Origin: Buchnera aphidicola (Thelaxes californica) | GTDB lineage: Bacteria > Pseudomonadota > Gammaproteobacteria > Enterobacterales > Enterobacteriaceae | DNA length: 64,000 bases | Assembly (NCBI RefSeq): GCF_005080825.1 | Contig: NZ_CP034852.1 | Coordinates: forward strand, 136,203-200,202 | Direction of reading: 5' to 3' | Part shown: piece by piece, positions 42,098 to 50,776 of the stretch | Position numbering within the stretch: position 1 is the stretch's first letter | Layout of the letters: each line of letters begins with the position of its first letter | Program-made: the position numbers and the translations under genes | The notes under the pieces: generated by a model | What the model saw: only the letters and a program-made list of their open reading frames with translations | Told to the model about the DNA's origin: nothing | The model's database searches: none

Positions 42098-44560
42098 CTA
42101 TGATAAAGTACGTAAAATATCTGAAAATACTCCAGCAGCAGTAACATTATTACCAGCTCCATATCCTCTTAATACTAAAGGTATTGGTTGATAATATTGG
42201 GTATAAAAAGCTAGTGCATTTTCTCCGTTTTTCACAGAATATAAAGGATCATTAGTGTTAACTTCCATAATATTAACGCTGCATTTTCCATTAACATCTA
42301 TTAAACCAATGTATCTTAATACTTTTCCTTTTTTTTGTATTTTATATATTTTTTCTTGAAAAAATTTATCGATTTTTGATAAATTAGATATAAAATTATT
42401 AACATTAGAACTTTTTAAATAATATTCATTTGGTAAAATTGATTCAATTTTGATATCTTTAAGTTCTAAATGATAACCGGCTTCTCTTGCTAAAATAAGT
42501 AATTTTCTAGCTACGTCAATTCCTGATAAATCTTCTCTAGGGTCAGGTTCAGTTAATCCAGCATGCATTGCTTGCATAGTAGCTTCAGAAAATTTTATAT
42601 TTTCTTCTAATTTCCCAAAAATAAATGATAAAGATCCAGATAATATTCCTTTAAATTGAATTAATTTATCTCCTGATAATAATAAATTTTTAAAATTTTC
42701 TATTATTGGTAATCCTGCACCAACATTTGTTTCATAAAAAAAATGTTTTTTATTTTTTTGTGTTTCTTTTCTAATGTTTAAATAATAACTATAATTTGAA
42801 GTATTTGCTTTTTTGTTTGCAGTAACTATATGCATACCATAATTTATGCATTCAATATATTTTTCAGAAATAAACTGACTAGAAGTACAGTCCACAAGTA
42901 TAGGATGAGAACAATTATTTTCTATAATAAATTGTTTTAATTGATCAAAATTAAATTTTTCTGTAGATTTATTGATTTCTAATTTATAGTGATTTAAATT
43001 AATTCCTTCATTATTCATTACACTTTTTTTAGAATTAGCAATACTACATAATTTAATAAAGATATTTTTTTTTTGTAATATTTTTTTTTGTTGTGCAATT
43101 TGTTGTAACAGTGTTTTTCCGATTCCTCCTATCCCTATTAAAAATATTTCAATATATTTTTTATAATGATTAAATATAAAATTATGTAATTTATCTATTT
43201 TTTTAATATATATATTTTTTTTTTCTATTTTTTTTAATAATACTGATAATGATTGTTGTGAAGAATAAAATATATTATATATACATTGTTTTTTTTCATT
43301 TTCAAATATTTTGTATAATTTTGGTACAATTTTTTTTTGTAATAACTGAATATTTCCTACAATAGAAATAATAGAAATATTATTTATTATTTTTTTTATG
43401 AAAAAATTATTTTTATTAGTTTTTACACAATGTATTTTTTTTATTTTTTGGCATATTTTTTCTAAAAATTTTTTTTTAATACAAATATGTAATTCATAAT
43501 TTTCAGTTAATTCAACAAATGAAAAGATATTTGAATTTAATTTTTGAGAGATATTTTGTAAACTATGAATAGTTTGTTTTATATTTTCATTTTTTTTAAT
43601 TTGTATATAGATTAAACTAAAATCATTGAGTTCTGCAATGCCTTTAATATTGTTTGTATCATTAGATTGATGTGAAATTATTGTTCCTGAAGCATATTGA
43701 TCAAAAGTATTTTTAATTATGCAATTAATATTATTTTTTTCAAGTGGAAAAATAGTTTTTGGATGTAAAACTTTTGCTCCTAAATATGATAATATTGTTG
43801 CTTCCGAATAAGATAAACTTTTTAACTGTTGTGCAGAATGAATAATTCTTGGATCATATGAATATACTCCATTTACATCTGTCCAAATTTCACATGAACA
43901 TGCGTTTAAACAAACTGATAAAATAGCAGCGGAGTAATCTGATCCATCTCTTCCTAATACTACAATTTCTCCTTTTTGGTTACTAGCAATAAATCCAGGC
44001 ATTAATATTATTGATTGTTTTTGTATTGTTAATGCTTGTATGTTATTTTTTGTTTTTTTAATATTTACAGTAGCATTTAAATAATCATCATTAGTAATGA
44101 TTTCTTTTTGAGGGTTAATTATTACAGTAGGATACTTTAACATTTTAAAAATACCTTCCATAATAATTATGGATAAAATTTCTCCTTTTGAAATAATGAT
44201 TGCTTTTATTTTATCAGGACATTGTTGTAATACAGATATTGCTTTTAACATTCTTGTGATATGATTTAATTCATTTTGTATTTTTTGTTCTATGATTTTA
44301 TAAGGAAAAGTATTATTTTTATCAAATAATTCTTTTATTAATAAATAAAAAATTTGTTGAATTTCATGTATTTCGTGTTGAAATTGATTATTTATAATAC
44401 TTTTTTCTATTGCATCTATTAAATAATTTGTTATTTTTTTTGGTGCTGATAATACTACTGCGATTTGCATTTCTTCTTTTTTTTTCAAAATAATATTTGA
44501 AACTAATAAAAATAATTTGGCATTAGCTAAAGAAGATCCTCCAAATTTTAATATTTTCAT
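42098..44560 (-). CDS. thrA: Bifunctional aspartokinase I / homoserine dehydrogenase I
   Basis: Catalyses the first and third steps from aspartate to homoserine. The 820 residues equal the E. coli length. The aspartokinase domain has MKILKFGGSSLANA at the N terminus and GRDGSDYSAAILS. The central ACT-like regulatory region (about 310-460) is Lys/Asn-rich and strongly drifted. The homoserine dehydrogenase domain starts near IGIGGIGKTLLQQI and contains VDCTSSQFISEKY, ANKKANT and GLTEPDPREDLSGIDVARK. I found no Thr/Ile-rich leader peptide or attenuator upstream. It is the first gene of the thrABC operon. Confidence 0.99.
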   Translation of the reverse strand: MKILKFGGSSLANAKLFLLVSNIILKKKEEMQIAVVLSAPKKITNYLIDAIEKSIINNQFQHEIHEIQQIFYLLIKELFDKNNTFPYKIIEQKIQNELNHITRMLKAISVLQQCPDKIKAIIISKGEILSIIIMEGIFKMLKYPTVIINPQKEIITNDDYLNATVNIKKTKNNIQALTIQKQSIILMPGFIASNQKGEIVVLGRDGSDYSAAILSVCLNACSCEIWTDVNGVYSYDPRIIHSAQQLKSLSYSEATILSYLGAKVLHPKTIFPLEKNNINCIIKNTFDQYASGTIISHQSNDTNNIKGIAELNDFSLIYIQIKKNENIKQTIHSLQNISQKLNSNIFSFVELTENYELHICIKKKFLEKICQKIKKIHCVKTNKNNFFIKKIINNISIISIVGNIQLLQKKIVPKLYKIFENEKKQCIYNIFYSSQQSLSVLLKKIEKKNIYIKKIDKLHNFIFNHYKKYIEIFLIGIGGIGKTLLQQIAQQKKILQKKNIFIKLCSIANSKKSVMNNEGINLNHYKLEINKSTEKFNFDQLKQFIIENNCSHPILVDCTSSQFISEKYIECINYGMHIVTANKKANTSNYSYYLNIRKETQKNKKHFFYETNVGAGLPIIENFKNLLLSGDKLIQFKGILSGSLSFIFGKLEENIKFSEATMQAMHAGLTEPDPREDLSGIDVARKLLILAREAGYHLELKDIKIESILPNEYYLKSSNVNNFISNLSKIDKFFQEKIYKIQKKGKVLRYIGLIDVNGKCSVNIMEVNTNDPLYSVKNGENALAFYTQYYQPIPLVLRGYGAGNNVTAAGVFSDILRTLS

Positions 44561-45033
44561 AATTTTTCTCTAGAAATTTAAAAAATTGTTAAAAAAAGAA
44601 TATAAAAAATAATAATTTTTTATATTTATTTATAATATTTAAATTTTTTATATCATATTTAGTTACAATTATAATTGTACAAAATATTTTTTGTAAAAAA
44701 AATAATAATCAGTGTTAAAAATTTTAGTTAATATAATAGTATTAATTAATTATATTGTAACTAAAGAAGTTATAAACATATTTTTTTATTTTTTATTATA
44801 TTTTTAAAATAAATATAAAAAAGATTTAAAAAAATTTTTATTATTTTCTATTAATTAGTTACAATACATGATAAAAAATAATAAAATTATTTATTTTTTA
44901 AATCAATTAATATTTTTTTCACAATTAGTATTTACGCTATGTATCTTAATCAAAATTTTAACAAAAATTAATATACATACTATATTTTATTATATTATGT
45001 ATATATAGTACTTCAACTTTGTAATGATATTTT
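44561..45033. other. Divergent spacer thrA / hpt with repeated motif
   Basis: A 473-bp A/T-rich spacer. I see no thrL-like leader peptide and no attenuator. It contains three copies of an 11-bp motif and a 16-bp palindrome, described separately. No promoter could be assigned with confidence for either gene. Confidence 0.6.
44659..44865. repeat. Three copies of TTAGTTACAAT (two direct, one inverted)
   Basis: TTAGTTACAAT occurs at 44659-44669 and 44855-44865 on the plus strand and at 44764-44754 on the minus strand. The first copy runs into the 16-bp palindrome TACAATTATAATTGTA (44664-44679). The first and second copies could also pair as a 12-bp stem with a loop of about 84 nt. Possible operator or recombination trace; function unknown. 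Confidence 0.6.
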
Positions 45034-45567
45034 ATGCAAATTTTTATTAAAAGCATTATTTCTAAAGATGAGCTTCAAAAAAAAATTAATGAATTAGGAG
45101 TGATGATTACTAATCGGTATAAAAATAGTAAAAATCATATGATTTTAATTGGATTATTAAGAGGTTCTTTTATTTTTATAGCTGATTTATGTCGAGTTAT
45201 TCATGTACATCATGAAATAGATTTTATGACTATATCTAGCTATGATAGTGGTATGAAACCTAGTGGGGATGTAAAAATACTTAAAGATTTAGAATGCGAT
45301 GTTTTAAATAAACATGTTTTAATTGTTGAAGATATTATTGATTCTGGACAGACTTTAAGTAAAGTTTTAGAAATTTTATCAATTAGAAATCCTAAATCAT
45401 TATCAGTATGTACATTATTAGATAAACCAGAGCGTCGTGAAGTAAATATTAAAGTGGATTATGTTGGATTTTCGATACCAGATTATTTTGTTGTGGGTTA
45501 TGGAATAGATTATATACAATCTTATCGTTATTTACCTTATATAGGTAAGGTAATAATAAAAAAATAA
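45034..45567 (+). CDS. hpt: Hypoxanthine phosphoribosyltransferase
   Basis: Purine salvage enzyme forming IMP from hypoxanthine and PRPP (supplied by prs in this window). The product has 177 residues (E. coli about 182). The PRPP-binding motif [14 protein letters not shown] (about residues 97-110), the SYDSG loop and the base-binding [20 protein letters not shown] are all conserved. It is transcribed away from thrA and converges on dksA. Confidence 0.98.
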   Translation: MQIFIKSIISKDELQKKINELGVMITNRYKNSKNHMILIGLLRGSFIFIADLCRVIHVHHEIDFMTISSYDSGMKPSGDVKILKDLECDVLNKHVLIVEDIIDSGQTLSKVLEILSIRNPKSLSVCTLLDKPERREVNIKVDYVGFSIPDYFVVGYGIDYIQSYRYLPYIGKVIIKK

Positions 45568-45690
45568 AATTATAAAACAAAATGTTTTTGTTGTTGTATT
45601 TCGAATAACATTGTTCTTTTTTAATTATGAAGTAAAAATATAATATATCAGTAAACTGTAATTTTTTTTGTTGTTGTTACATATTATTTT

Positions 45691-45724
45691 AATAGTAAAA
45701 TGGGTTTTACCCATTTTTACTATC
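45691..45724. terminator. Bidirectional terminator hpt / dksA
   Basis: ATAGTAAAATGGGT and ACCCATTTTTACTAT form a stem (one bulged T) with a GC core GGG/CCC and loop of T residues. It lies between convergent hpt and dksA, 12 bp from the dksA stop. Confidence 0.85.
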
Positions 45725-45735
45725 TTTGTTTTTAA

Positions 45736-46188
45736 TTATCTTAAAATTTGTTTTTCTCTTATTTCTTCTAATGTTTTACAATCTATACATAAATTTGCAG
45801 TAGGTCTTGCTTCTAATCTTTTTATTCCTATTTCAATACCACAGGAGGTACAATATCCAAATTCTTTTCTTAAAATTTTATTTAATGTTCTATCTATTTT
45901 TGTTATTATTTTTCTTTCTCGTTCTTTATTTCTTAGTTTTAAACTAAATTCTTCTTCTTGTACAGCTCGATCGATAGGATCTGGAAAATTATTAGTAAGT
46001 TCTTCTTTTTGATCTTCATGTTGTCTGTTTAATTCAAAAATAATTTGATTTTTCCAAGCTGTGAGTATTTTTTTAAAATGTGTTAATTGCATGCTATTCA
46101 TATATTTTTCTTCTTTTGTTTCTTGATAGGGATGTACTCCAGCAATAGAGAGAATACTTAAAGAAGAAATTTTACGATGTTTATTCAT
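45736..46188 (-). CDS. dksA: RNA polymerase-binding transcription factor DksA
   Basis: DksA binds the RNA polymerase secondary channel and tunes rRNA and amino-acid promoters, with ppGpp in free-living relatives. The product has 150 residues (E. coli 151). The N terminus has [18 protein letters not shown]. The coiled-coil tip reads [11 protein letters not shown] with the key aspartates. The zinc finger has [18 protein letters not shown] and LCIDCKT. Its high conservation contrasts with the loss of most regulators in such genomes. A clear promoter lies about 40 bp upstream. Confidence 0.99.
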   Translation of the reverse strand: MNKHRKISSLSILSIAGVHPYQETKEEKYMNSMQLTHFKKILTAWKNQIIFELNRQHEDQKEELTNNFPDPIDRAVQEEEFSLKLRNKERERKIITKIDRTLNKILRKEFGYCTSCGIEIGIKRLEARPTANLCIDCKTLEEIREKQILR

Positions 46189-46224
46189 TTTTATATTCCT
46201 ATTTTTGTGAAATTTTATTTCATT

Positions 46225-46252
46225 ATTATTATTCGAGTAAGTGAAATGTCAA
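46225..46252 (-). promoter_or_regulatory. Sigma-70 promoter of dksA
   Basis: On the minus strand a perfect TTGACA (46252-46247) is followed after 16 bp by AATAAT (46230-46225). The site is 37 bp upstream of the dksA ATG. A perfect -35 box with two C/G positions is unlikely by chance here. Confidence 0.7.
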
Positions 46253-46563
46253 TTTTGTAGTTATAATAAAATATTTTTAGATATAATTTTTTATTAAAAA
46301 AAACAAGCTTATAAAAAATTTTTAAATAATATATTTATCTAAAATTTAAATTAATAACACATGATTTCTTATAAATGTATTATTTTTAATACAAATAAAT
46401 AATTTTTTTGGAATATATGAGAATTATAGGATTTTTATTTTTTTTTGATCATTAATTTATTGTATTATATATATAAAAAATATTTTTTGTAAGAAAAGTA
46501 TAAGCTGCAATTACAATAGTTTTAATATTTCATTTATTATAGTTTAAAAAAAAAATATAAAAT
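46253..46563. other. Spacer dksA / truA
   Basis: The 311 bp upstream of the dksA promoter and before truA hold no gene or RNA signal that I can see. There are A/T homopolymers only, and truA lacks a clear ribosome-binding site. Confidence 0.5.
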
Positions 46564-47358
46564 ATGATTAAAATTATATTACAAATAGAATACGATGGTA
46601 CAAGATATTTTGGTTGGCAAATTCAAAAAAATACTATTACAATTCAAGAAAAATTAGAATTAGCTATATCTAAAATTGCTAATCAAAAAATCAGAATAGT
46701 ATGTGCAGGAAGAACCGATACAGGGGTACATAGTATTGGTCAAATTATACATTTTGTTACTAATGTACATAGAAGTATTAAATCTTGGATTATTGGAGTT
46801 AATTCTTATTTACCAAAGGATATAGTTGTTATCTGTGCTTGGTTTTCAGAAGATTGTTTTCATGCTCGTCACAGTGCTATTTCAAGAAGATACCAATATA
46901 TCATTTATAATTATCCAATTCGTTCTGCTATAGTTCACAATAGAGTATTTCATTTTTATCGTCAAAAATTAGATGAAAAGAAAATGAATCAAGCTGCTTT
47001 ATTATTATTAGGAACTCATGATTTTAGTGTTTTTCGAGCTAAAAATTGTCAATCAAAAAATCCGATTAAAACAATAAAATTTATTCAAGTATATCGAATA
47101 AATAAATTTGTATTTCTAGATATAGAAGCTAATTCATTTTTATATCATATGGTTAGAAATATTATGGGTACATTATTAATTATTGGATTAAATAAAAAAA
47201 AAGTTAGTTGGATAAAAAAGTTATTAAAATTAAAGAAAAGATTATATGCGGGACCTACGATGCCTGCTTCTGGACTTTATTTAACATTTGTACAATATCC
47301 AAAAAGTTTTAATATAACAAAATGGAATACTAATTTTAATATTTTTAAAGAATTTTAA
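46564..47358 (+). CDS. truA: tRNA pseudouridine(38-40) synthase
   Basis: Modifies U38-U40 in the anticodon arm of tRNAs. The product has 264 residues (E. coli 270). The catalytic aspartate is in CAGRTDTGVHSIGQ (about residue 52). The N terminus has EYDGTRYFGWQIQ, and the C-terminal region has HDFSVFRAKN and FLYHMVRNIMGTL. It is preserved among few tRNA-modification genes in this window. Confidence 0.98.
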   Translation: MIKIILQIEYDGTRYFGWQIQKNTITIQEKLELAISKIANQKIRIVCAGRTDTGVHSIGQIIHFVTNVHRSIKSWIIGVNSYLPKDIVVICAWFSEDCFHARHSAISRRYQYIIYNYPIRSAIVHNRVFHFYRQKLDEKKMNQAALLLLGTHDFSVFRAKNCQSKNPIKTIKFIQVYRINKFVFLDIEANSFLYHMVRNIMGTLLIIGLNKKKVSWIKKLLKLKKRLYAGPTMPASGLYLTFVQYPKSFNITKWNTNFNIFKEF

Positions 47359-47834
47359 AAAAAATTGAATATGATAACAATATTATTATAAAATATTTGT
47401 GTAATATGTACATAGTTAAATATATTATACATATTATTTTTTGATAAAAATTTTAACATAATATTCTGTATATAAAAAAAATAAAATTATAATAAATAAT
47501 AATATTATTTTAAATTTTTAATAAAAATGAATTTAATAATAATATTTTAATATTTTATTAGATCTAATAAACTTTTAAATAATGTTTAATTTTTATACAC
47601 AGTTATCTTTTGAACATTGTTATAATATTTACACGATATTACAAAATTTTTTTATTTTATACAGTATTTTATAATATTTTTTGAAAAATAATATTGTTTA
47701 TTAAAATTAATATTATTTAATATTTAATTTGATTTTAATGACAATTTAAATAATTTTAAGAGTAGTTAAATTTATATATAAATAACCTTTTTACATTTTT
47801 ATATATTTAAGTTTTTATATTGAGAATAATATAT
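47359..47834. other. 476-bp spacer truA-secA
   Basis: No gene seen. As I recall, related genomes carry mrcB (penicillin-binding protein 1B) between truA and secA; no trace is recognisable. A TTATACACA at 47593-47601 is probably chance. The frame of secA opens slightly upstream of its ATG. Confidence 0.5.
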
Positions 47835-50351
47835 ATGCTTACTCAATGGTTACGCAAATTTTTTGGAAATAATAATAGTTATATTTTACAACAAGCACAA
47901 AGTATAGTTCATAATATCAATAAAATTGAACCGAAAATGATTAAATTATCTGATCAAAAATTACAAAATAAAACACAAAAATTACGAACTTTAATTCAAC
48001 AAGGGATTGCGTTAAATAATATACTTCCTGAAGCATTCGCAGTAGTAAGAGAAGCAAGTAAACGTATATTTGGAATGCGTCATTTTGATGTACAGTTATT
48101 AGGAGGTATTGTTTTACATCAAAATTGTATTGCAGAGATGAGAACAGGAGAAGGAAAAACTTTAACTTCTACTTTACCTGCATATTTACATGCTTTAAAG
48201 GGAAATGGTGTTCATATAGTAACGATGAACGATTATTTAGCTAAAAGAGATGCTCAAATTAATAAACCTTTATTTGAGTTTTTAGGTTTAACTGTAGGTT
48301 TAAATGCTGCACATATATCTATTGAAAAAAAACGTCAAGCGTATTTATGTGATATTACTTATGGAACTAACAATGAGTATGGTTTTGATTATCTTAAAGA
48401 CAATATGATTTTTTCTAAAAAAGATTGTGTACAAAGATCACTAGATTATGCTTTAATCGATGAAGTGGATTCTATTCTTATTGACGAATCACGTACACCT
48501 TTAATTATATCTGGACCTATAGAATCCAGTTCTAAAATATATTATAAAATCAACACAGTTGTATTAAGTTTATTAAAAAATAATATTAAAAATGTCAAAA
48601 ATAAATATTTCTCAGTTGATGAAGAAAAAAAACAGGTATATTTAACAGATATAGGTTTGATAAAAGTAGAAAAATTATTAGTTCAAAATAAAATATTAAA
48701 TTATCAGGAATCATTATATTCGTCGAATAATATAATTTTATTACAATATGTTTCAGTGTCTTTACGAGCACATAAATTTTATTTTAAAAATATAGATTAT
48801 ATTATTAATAGCAAACATGAAATAGTGATTGTAGATGAACATACAGGTCGTATTATGACAGGTCGTAGATGGTCTGAAGGATTACATCAAGCTATAGAAG
48901 CAAAGGAAAATGTGTATATAAATGATGAAAATAAAACTTTAGCTTCTATTACTTTTCAAAATTATTTTCGTTTATATAAACATTTATCTGGTATGACAGG
49001 AACAGCAATTACAGAATCATTTGAATTTAATAAAATTTATAATTTAAATACTGTATTAATACCTACAAATAAACCTATGATTCGTAAAGATTTACCAGAT
49101 CTTATGTTTTTCAATGAACAACAAAAATATCGTGCTATTATTCAAGATATTCAGAATTGTGTAAAAAAAAAAAGACCTGTTTTAGTAGGAACAATTTCGA
49201 TAGAAAAATCTGAAAAACTTTCTACTTTATTAAAAAATAAAGGAATTATTCATAATGTTTTAAATGCTCTCTCTTTTGATAGAGAAGCTGAAATTATTTC
49301 AGAAGCAGGTAAAAAAGGATCTGTAACAATTGCAACCAATATGGCTGGGAGAGGTACTGATATTGTATTAGGGGGAAGTTTTATTAATACTGAACTAAAT
49401 ATATTTTCATCTAAATTACATGATCAAAAAAAATTTTTTTATCAAAGAAAAAAGTGGAAACAAGATCATGATTTTGTAGTTTCTGTTGGTGGGTTACATA
49501 TTATTGGAACTGAAAGACATGAATCTAGACGTATTGATAATCAGTTAAGAGGGAGAGCGGGTAGACAAGGAGATCCAGGATCATCTCGTTTTTATTTGTC
49601 AATGGATGACTCTTTAATGAGAATATTTGCTTCAAAAAAAATACAAATGATATTAAAAAAATTAGGTATGTATTCAAATGATGCAATTGAACATCCATTA
49701 ATTAATAAAGCAATAGAAAATGCACAGCATACAGTAGAAAATCGTAATTTTGAAATTCGTAAACAATTATTAGAATATGATGACATAATTAACGATCAAA
49801 GATTTGTAATATATCAAGAAAGAAATCATATATTATGTAGTGATAATATTAATAAAAATATATATAAATTGTCTTGTGATGTTTTTAAAAATATTATTAA
49901 ACCTTTTGTTATTGATCAAGTATACTTAAATTATTCTGGGATTCAAAAAATAGAAGAGCATCTATTAAAATATTTTAATATGAATATTAATTTTATAAAA
50001 AAATGTAAATTAAATAATAAAATTGATTATAAATTTTATATAAATTTTGTTTTTGATTTTTTCAATTATTTTTACAAAAATAGAAAAGAAAAAATTGGAA
50101 AAAAAAAATTTAATAAGATAGAAAAAAATATTATGATTAAAACACTAGATATTTTTTGGACTGATCATTTAGCATCTATGGATCATATGAAAAAAAGTAT
50201 TCATTTATGTGGATATGTTCAAAAGGATCCTAAACAAGAATATAAAAAAGAAGCTTTTATAATGTTTTTATCTATGTTAAAAGCGTTAAAAAAAGAAGTA
50301 GTTATATTAATCAGTGAATTTATTTTTAATAAAAAATTTGTATATAATTAA
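47835..50351 (+). CDS. secA: Preprotein translocase ATPase SecA, C-terminally short
   Basis: SecA drives protein export through SecYEG. The start ATG at 47835 gives MLTQWLRKFFGN and 838 residues; a few upstream codons in frame are unconserved. Motifs: Walker A MRTGEGKTLTS, DEVDSILIDESRTPLIISG, NMAGRGTDIVLGGS, and ERHESRRIDNQLRGRAGRQGDPGSSRFYLS. The helical scaffold and wing domains continue to GYVQKDPKQEYKKEAFIMF. E. coli SecA has 901 residues; the last 60 or so, with the linker and CxCx8C(H/C) zinc-binding SecB/lipid site, are absent here. Confidence 0.98.
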   Translation: MLTQWLRKFFGNNNSYILQQAQSIVHNINKIEPKMIKLSDQKLQNKTQKLRTLIQQGIALNNILPEAFAVVREASKRIFGMRHFDVQLLGGIVLHQNCIAEMRTGEGKTLTSTLPAYLHALKGNGVHIVTMNDYLAKRDAQINKPLFEFLGLTVGLNAAHISIEKKRQAYLCDITYGTNNEYGFDYLKDNMIFSKKDCVQRSLDYALIDEVDSILIDESRTPLIISGPIESSSKIYYKINTVVLSLLKNNIKNVKNKYFSVDEEKKQVYLTDIGLIKVEKLLVQNKILNYQESLYSSNNIILLQYVSVSLRAHKFYFKNIDYIINSKHEIVIVDEHTGRIMTGRRWSEGLHQAIEAKENVYINDENKTLASITFQNYFRLYKHLSGMTGTAITESFEFNKIYNLNTVLIPTNKPMIRKDLPDLMFFNEQQKYRAIIQDIQNCVKKKRPVLVGTISIEKSEKLSTLLKNKGIIHNVLNALSFDREAEIISEAGKKGSVTIATNMAGRGTDIVLGGSFINTELNIFSSKLHDQKKFFYQRKKWKQDHDFVVSVGGLHIIGTERHESRRIDNQLRGRAGRQGDPGSSRFYLSMDDSLMRIFASKKIQMILKKLGMYSNDAIEHPLINKAIENAQHTVENRNFEIRKQLLEYDDIINDQRFVIYQERNHILCSDNINKNIYKLSCDVFKNIIKPFVIDQVYLNYSGIQKIEEHLLKYFNMNINFIKKCKLNNKIDYKFYINFVFDFFNYFYKNRKEKIGKKKFNKIEKNIMIKTLDIFWTDHLASMDHMKKSIHLCGYVQKDPKQEYKKEAFIMFLSMLKALKKEVVILISEFIFNKKFVYN

Positions 50352-50776
50352 ATATTAGAAATATTATTTTTAATAAAGATATAGTTCTTAAAATAAATAA
50401 AATATATAATATTTATATAATTTGAATATATGAATTAAAAATATTTATTGTATATATTTTAAATATTTTTGAAAAGTTTATTATTATTCAATATTTTTAT
50501 TAATACAATATATAACAAAATATTTATATATTTTTATATTATTATAAAAGTTATTATAAATAGATAACATTAATAAATTTTTTTGTAATAATTTAATTTG
50601 TATCTTATGACAAAATTTTATTTAAATAAATACTTAAATTATATACATATCAATAACTATATTTATAGTTTAGTTTTATATTATTGTTATAATTTGATAA
50701 CTTGTATATAAATCATTTAGTATAAGATTTTACAAAAAGTTTTTATTACTTAAATTATCTATTTAAGGAATTAAAT
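50352..50776. other. 425-bp spacer secA-aceE
   Basis: A/T-rich, with no gene, RNA or strong hairpin seen. I see no pdhR regulator gene upstream of aceE. An AAGGAATTAAAT ribosome-binding site for aceE lies at its right end. Confidence 0.55.
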
